Origin: Ceratodon purpureus
Taxonomy: Eukaryota; Streptophyta; Bryopsida; Pseudoditrichales; Ditrichaceae
Length of the DNA stretch: 64,000 nt
Assembly (NCBI GenBank): GCA_014871385.1
Contig: CM026425.1
Span: 3,956,752 to 4,020,751 of the forward strand
Direction: 5' to 3'
The position numbers and the translations under genes were made by a program. How positions within the stretch are numbered: position 1 is the first letter of the stretch; each line of letters opens with the position of its first letter. Shown piece after piece: positions 61,411 to 64,000 of the stretch. The notes under the pieces were generated by a model. The model did no database searches. It saw only the letters and a list, made by a program, of their open reading frames with translations, and was not told where the DNA came from.

Positions 61411-61699
61411 GAGTCCTTGTCTTCATCGAAGAGTACTCTCTCTTCGTAGGCAGCAAAGCATCTTCATTTGAGTGATACAAGTAGGAGATTTTCATCATCA
61501 AACAACACTTGGTAAGCTGGGTTCCAGAGAAGGAGGTCACTCTTGGTTTCTTGAGCTTGTCTCTAGGTGGCGTATTTGGATAGTGACACAGTCCTTGGCA
61601 TGCTGTGCTGTATGCAAAGGTAGCGTAGGAGTTCGGGGATGTCAATCTGGAAGCTTGCCTGTAACGTTTGAAGACTACAAGAATTTAGTGTGTTGCGCG

Positions 61700-62071
61700 A
61701 TGCCGAAGGTGTGTAATGCGAGATCCAGGAGGACGAGAGCGGCTGTAGGTTTGCCCCCAAAGGCACCGGCGAGTTATGAGGAGCTGCGGCCATGGCTGCT
61801 GGAGGTGGAGCGCGCCAGGGATCGAGGCATGGACCTGCCACCGTTTAGGCACATCGGAAGCCTCCATGTTGGTGAAGGTGAATGGCGTTGGACAGTGCTT
61901 TGTACCAATGAGCTTCTCCGTATTATGGAGTTATCCCTAATCCCGTATCCCTTGCTATCGAACGTCGATGAGAATCCAGTTGTTCAGCTGCCCGAAGTGA
62001 TCATATCGGATGGCGAAACTTGCTGGTTTGATATGGACAAGAGTTGGACTGTATATCCTTCGAAGGATTAG
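61700..62071 (+). CDS. Small protein of 123 residues, MPKVCNARSRR type (unknown)
   Basis: Not recognised. ATG 61700 is the first in-frame ATG; the frame runs upstream without one. A basic N-terminus (MPKVCNARSRRTRAAVG) is followed by a compact domain with LRPWLLEVERARDRGMDLPP, then GEGEWRWTVLCTNELLRIM and ISDGETCWFDMDKSWTV. The Trp/Cys-rich ordered sequence and higher GC than the surroundings support coding. It sits between two diverged direct repeats, with module R about 500 bp upstream on the opposite strand, so it may belong to a duplicated or mobile unit. Confidence 0.5.
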   Translation: MPKVCNARSRRTRAAVGLPPKAPASYEELRPWLLEVERARDRGMDLPPFRHIGSLHVGEGEWRWTVLCTNELLRIMELSLIPYPLLSNVDENPVVQLPEVIISDGETCWFDMDKSWTVYPSKD

Positions 62072-62149
62072 TACAGTGAAGTCTAGTGGGGTGTTCGAAT
62101 ACAATTCTTAAGATTTGGTCATTCATTGGATCTAGATACGAGTATTCCA

Positions 62150-62310
62150 GCATGATGGTTTTAGATAATATAGATGATTCTAGAAATAAGAAAAGAAAAA
62201 CCAACTAAAAGAAATGGTCTTAAAAGTCCGTGGAATATTTCAGAGTTCGTGTACAATAATGGAGTAGCCGAAACCAAGATGTACACCAAGTGAAGAATAG
62301 GTAACATGCC
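62150..62310 (+). repeat. Diverged direct repeat, right copy
   Basis: Partner of 61245-61410, about 890 bp downstream. Similarity is strongest over about 80 bp. Confidence 0.65.
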
Positions 62311-62584
62311 TATGCAAATGTGGGATTTTGAATGAGTAAAATATAAATAACAGCACAATATTACATTTGAGCCTTTCTTTTGTAACAGTTCATTCTTCAT
62401 ATTATATTTTGAACATTACAGTTGTGACATTTCATCCTTTACAAACACGGAGACAAATTGGACATGAGAATTATAACAAGTTTAGGTTCAGGGAAGTAGA
62501 GTAGACGAAGGATTACCCAATGAACTCCAATTAAATCAAATCAAATCAAATGAAAACAACAATAGACCGAAGCCTCCTTCAACC
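62311..62584. other. 3' flank of the second methyltransferase-like gene
   Basis: AT-rich; includes AATCAAATCAAATCAAATG. No gene seen. Confidence 0.4.
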
Positions 62585-64000
62585 TCACAACATGCTACAG
62601 TCACTACTTTCACTCTCAGAACTAGATGACTCCGTATCTCCTTCTACCGCCTCGTCATCGACAAATTGAAGGGCCCTGGGATCAAAAGTAGTTGGCCGAC
62701 TAGGAACATATGTAATGGCTCCAGATTGAAACGCCTGTGCTAAGCCCTCTGCGTAGTCCGGAAGTATGAAAGGCTGAATCGGGCTGGATTGAAGACGCCA
62801 CGATGGAGTGGACACTGCTCTTGGCACACGTGGCGGTGATGCAGAAACTACTCTGCAATAGAGAACCGATTGTGGTTAGATCTTGTACGTAGAGGTGGAA
62901 AGAGAAGTACTGATTGGATAATTGAACGTAGAATAGAAGACGTACACCACTTGTCAGGTCTTGCTCTCTTTGGAGGCGCTTCGCCTGTTGCTGCCGGCCT
63001 TGGATGTTTAGGAGGGCCCATGGCGGATGGTTTGAGAAGGGCGTTGAATATGGCTTCGTCCTCCTCAAAAGCGAGAATGTGACGACCAACAGCCTGGGCG
63101 GCCTTGATGGAGGCCCCTGAAACTCGAAGAGAAACAAAGAAATGAGAAACTTTGGAAAGAACGAGAGGAAAAATGAAGCAGAGATATGTAAGAGATATAC
63201 CTGTCCCAGCATTCCAGTCAAGGACTATGTCGCCGGGCTTGGACAGCTCCTCAATGATGTTCTGCATCATCTCAGGGGATTTCTCCCTTGGGCCTCTCCA
63301 CGGCACCTCCCCATTCATGAGCTGAGATTCGGCATCGGTGAAGTTGAAAATGGCATCACTCTCGGTAATGTTGAGGAGCCCATGTATCAGGTCTTCCTTC
63401 TTCGTCTGGAAGGAGAAAGTACTGCCACTACGAACGTAGACGCGAATCCAGAACCGCATAGTCTGCAGTCAAGCAGAAGTAGTGAGTAAAATTAAGCGGA
63501 AGGGTTATCAGTAAGCGAAGAGAAGGGCATGTTTAGGAAAAGTACCAAGTTCTCGGGGTTCGTAGGAGAAGTCAGGCCGAGTACATTGACACCCCACCAG
63601 TCCTTGAACAGCACGTATCCACCACCAGCAGCTTCTACCTCGATATCCTCAGCCAGCTTCTGATCAGTGTTGTAGATGAGGCAGATGGCACCATCTTTCT
63701 GCAAGAAATCATCTGCAAAATGGAAGATGTCGTACAAATAATCCTTGTAGCGAGAGTTCCAAGGCGGAATACTCGTGGGGGGAACGGAAACGGATGGGAC
63801 GGGAAGATTCTCAGGGATGTCGGCAATGATCAAGTCGACTCCCAGATGGTCCTCTTGTTTGCACCGGTCCCCAACTATGTTTTCGCGGCCTGCTCCAAAC
63901 TTGAGGAAACAAGAAAGCAGAGTTAGTAACTACATAGCGAGTAGAGGTGGCAGAATCCATTAATGTCAAAATATAGGAACAAACCTTGCGAATGAAGTCT
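62585..64000 (-). CDS. N6/N4 DNA methyltransferase-like protein, paralogue, 5' partial, five exons visible
   Basis: Exons on the minus strand: 64000-63985 (partial), 63899-63546, 63462-63201, 63116-62946, 62850-62585; all joins keep one frame (355 residues visible). The last junction (donor GTACGT, acceptor GCAGAG) is the least certain. Motifs in order: VDLIIADIPENLPVP (motif IV position, no PP[YFW]), FLQKDGAICLIYN, then PWRGPREKSPEMM with IIEELSKPGDIVLDWNAGTG (motif X and SAM motif I), then AAQAVGRHILAFEEDEAIF. The tail is Ser/Glu/Asp-rich (SSSSESESSDCSML). The intron after GTG lies at the same place and phase as in the gene at 1-1931. Likely nuclear; catalytic activity uncertain because the tetrad is altered. 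Confidence 0.7.

Overview
The window looks like nuclear DNA of a green plant, probably a non-seed land plant such as a bryophyte, or a charophyte relative. The reasons are short GT-AG introns, Ty3/gypsy elements primed by tRNA-Asp as in the plant Tat/Athila group, hAT transposases of the zinc-finger/BED type, an F-box gene, and no bacterial-style operons. The species call is inference; I could not search any database.

Layout. 1-1.9 kb: end of a spliced gene for a beta-class N6/N4 DNA methyltransferase-like protein. 2.4-4.0 kb: purine microsatellite and 7-bp minisatellite. 4.3-6.2 kb: a divergent pair of small genes sharing a palindrome-rich intergenic region. 6.2-9.8 kb: AT-rich DNA with two copies of a repeated module R (bZIP-like TGACGTCA at one end, CTCCGCT repeats at the other). 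10.7-18.5 kb: small unrecognised ORFs and a decayed RNase H-fold transposase-like gene with one intron. 18.6-35.0 kb: element A, a 16.4-kb Ty3/gypsy element that looks whole, with apparently identical 1,758-bp LTRs. 35.07-47.97 kb: element B, a 12.9-kb Ty3/gypsy element with 3,516-bp LTRs, two noticed differences between LTRs, and a 5-bp target duplication. 48.45-49.19 kb: a Harbinger-like MITE. 49.3-52.6 kb: an F-box gene and a four-helix membrane-protein gene. 54.8-60.6 kb: two decayed hAT transposases. 60.9-64 kb: a third R module, a small unknown gene between diverged direct repeats, and a second methyltransferase-like gene running out of the window on the minus strand.

Most notable points. 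(1) Element B carries a 622-codon ORF inside each LTR, downstream of a TATA box, so the genomic RNA should start with this ORF ahead of the primer-binding site. (2) The LTRs, pol-distal spacer and extra ORF of element A are peppered with a near-palindrome, TGTCNANTNGACA, that is almost absent from gag-pol. (3) Eleven near-identical palindromes lie between the divergent small genes. (4) The two methyltransferase-like genes at the window ends share fold motifs and an intron position but lack the canonical catalytic tetrad. Function assignments rest on motifs I can read, not on searches.
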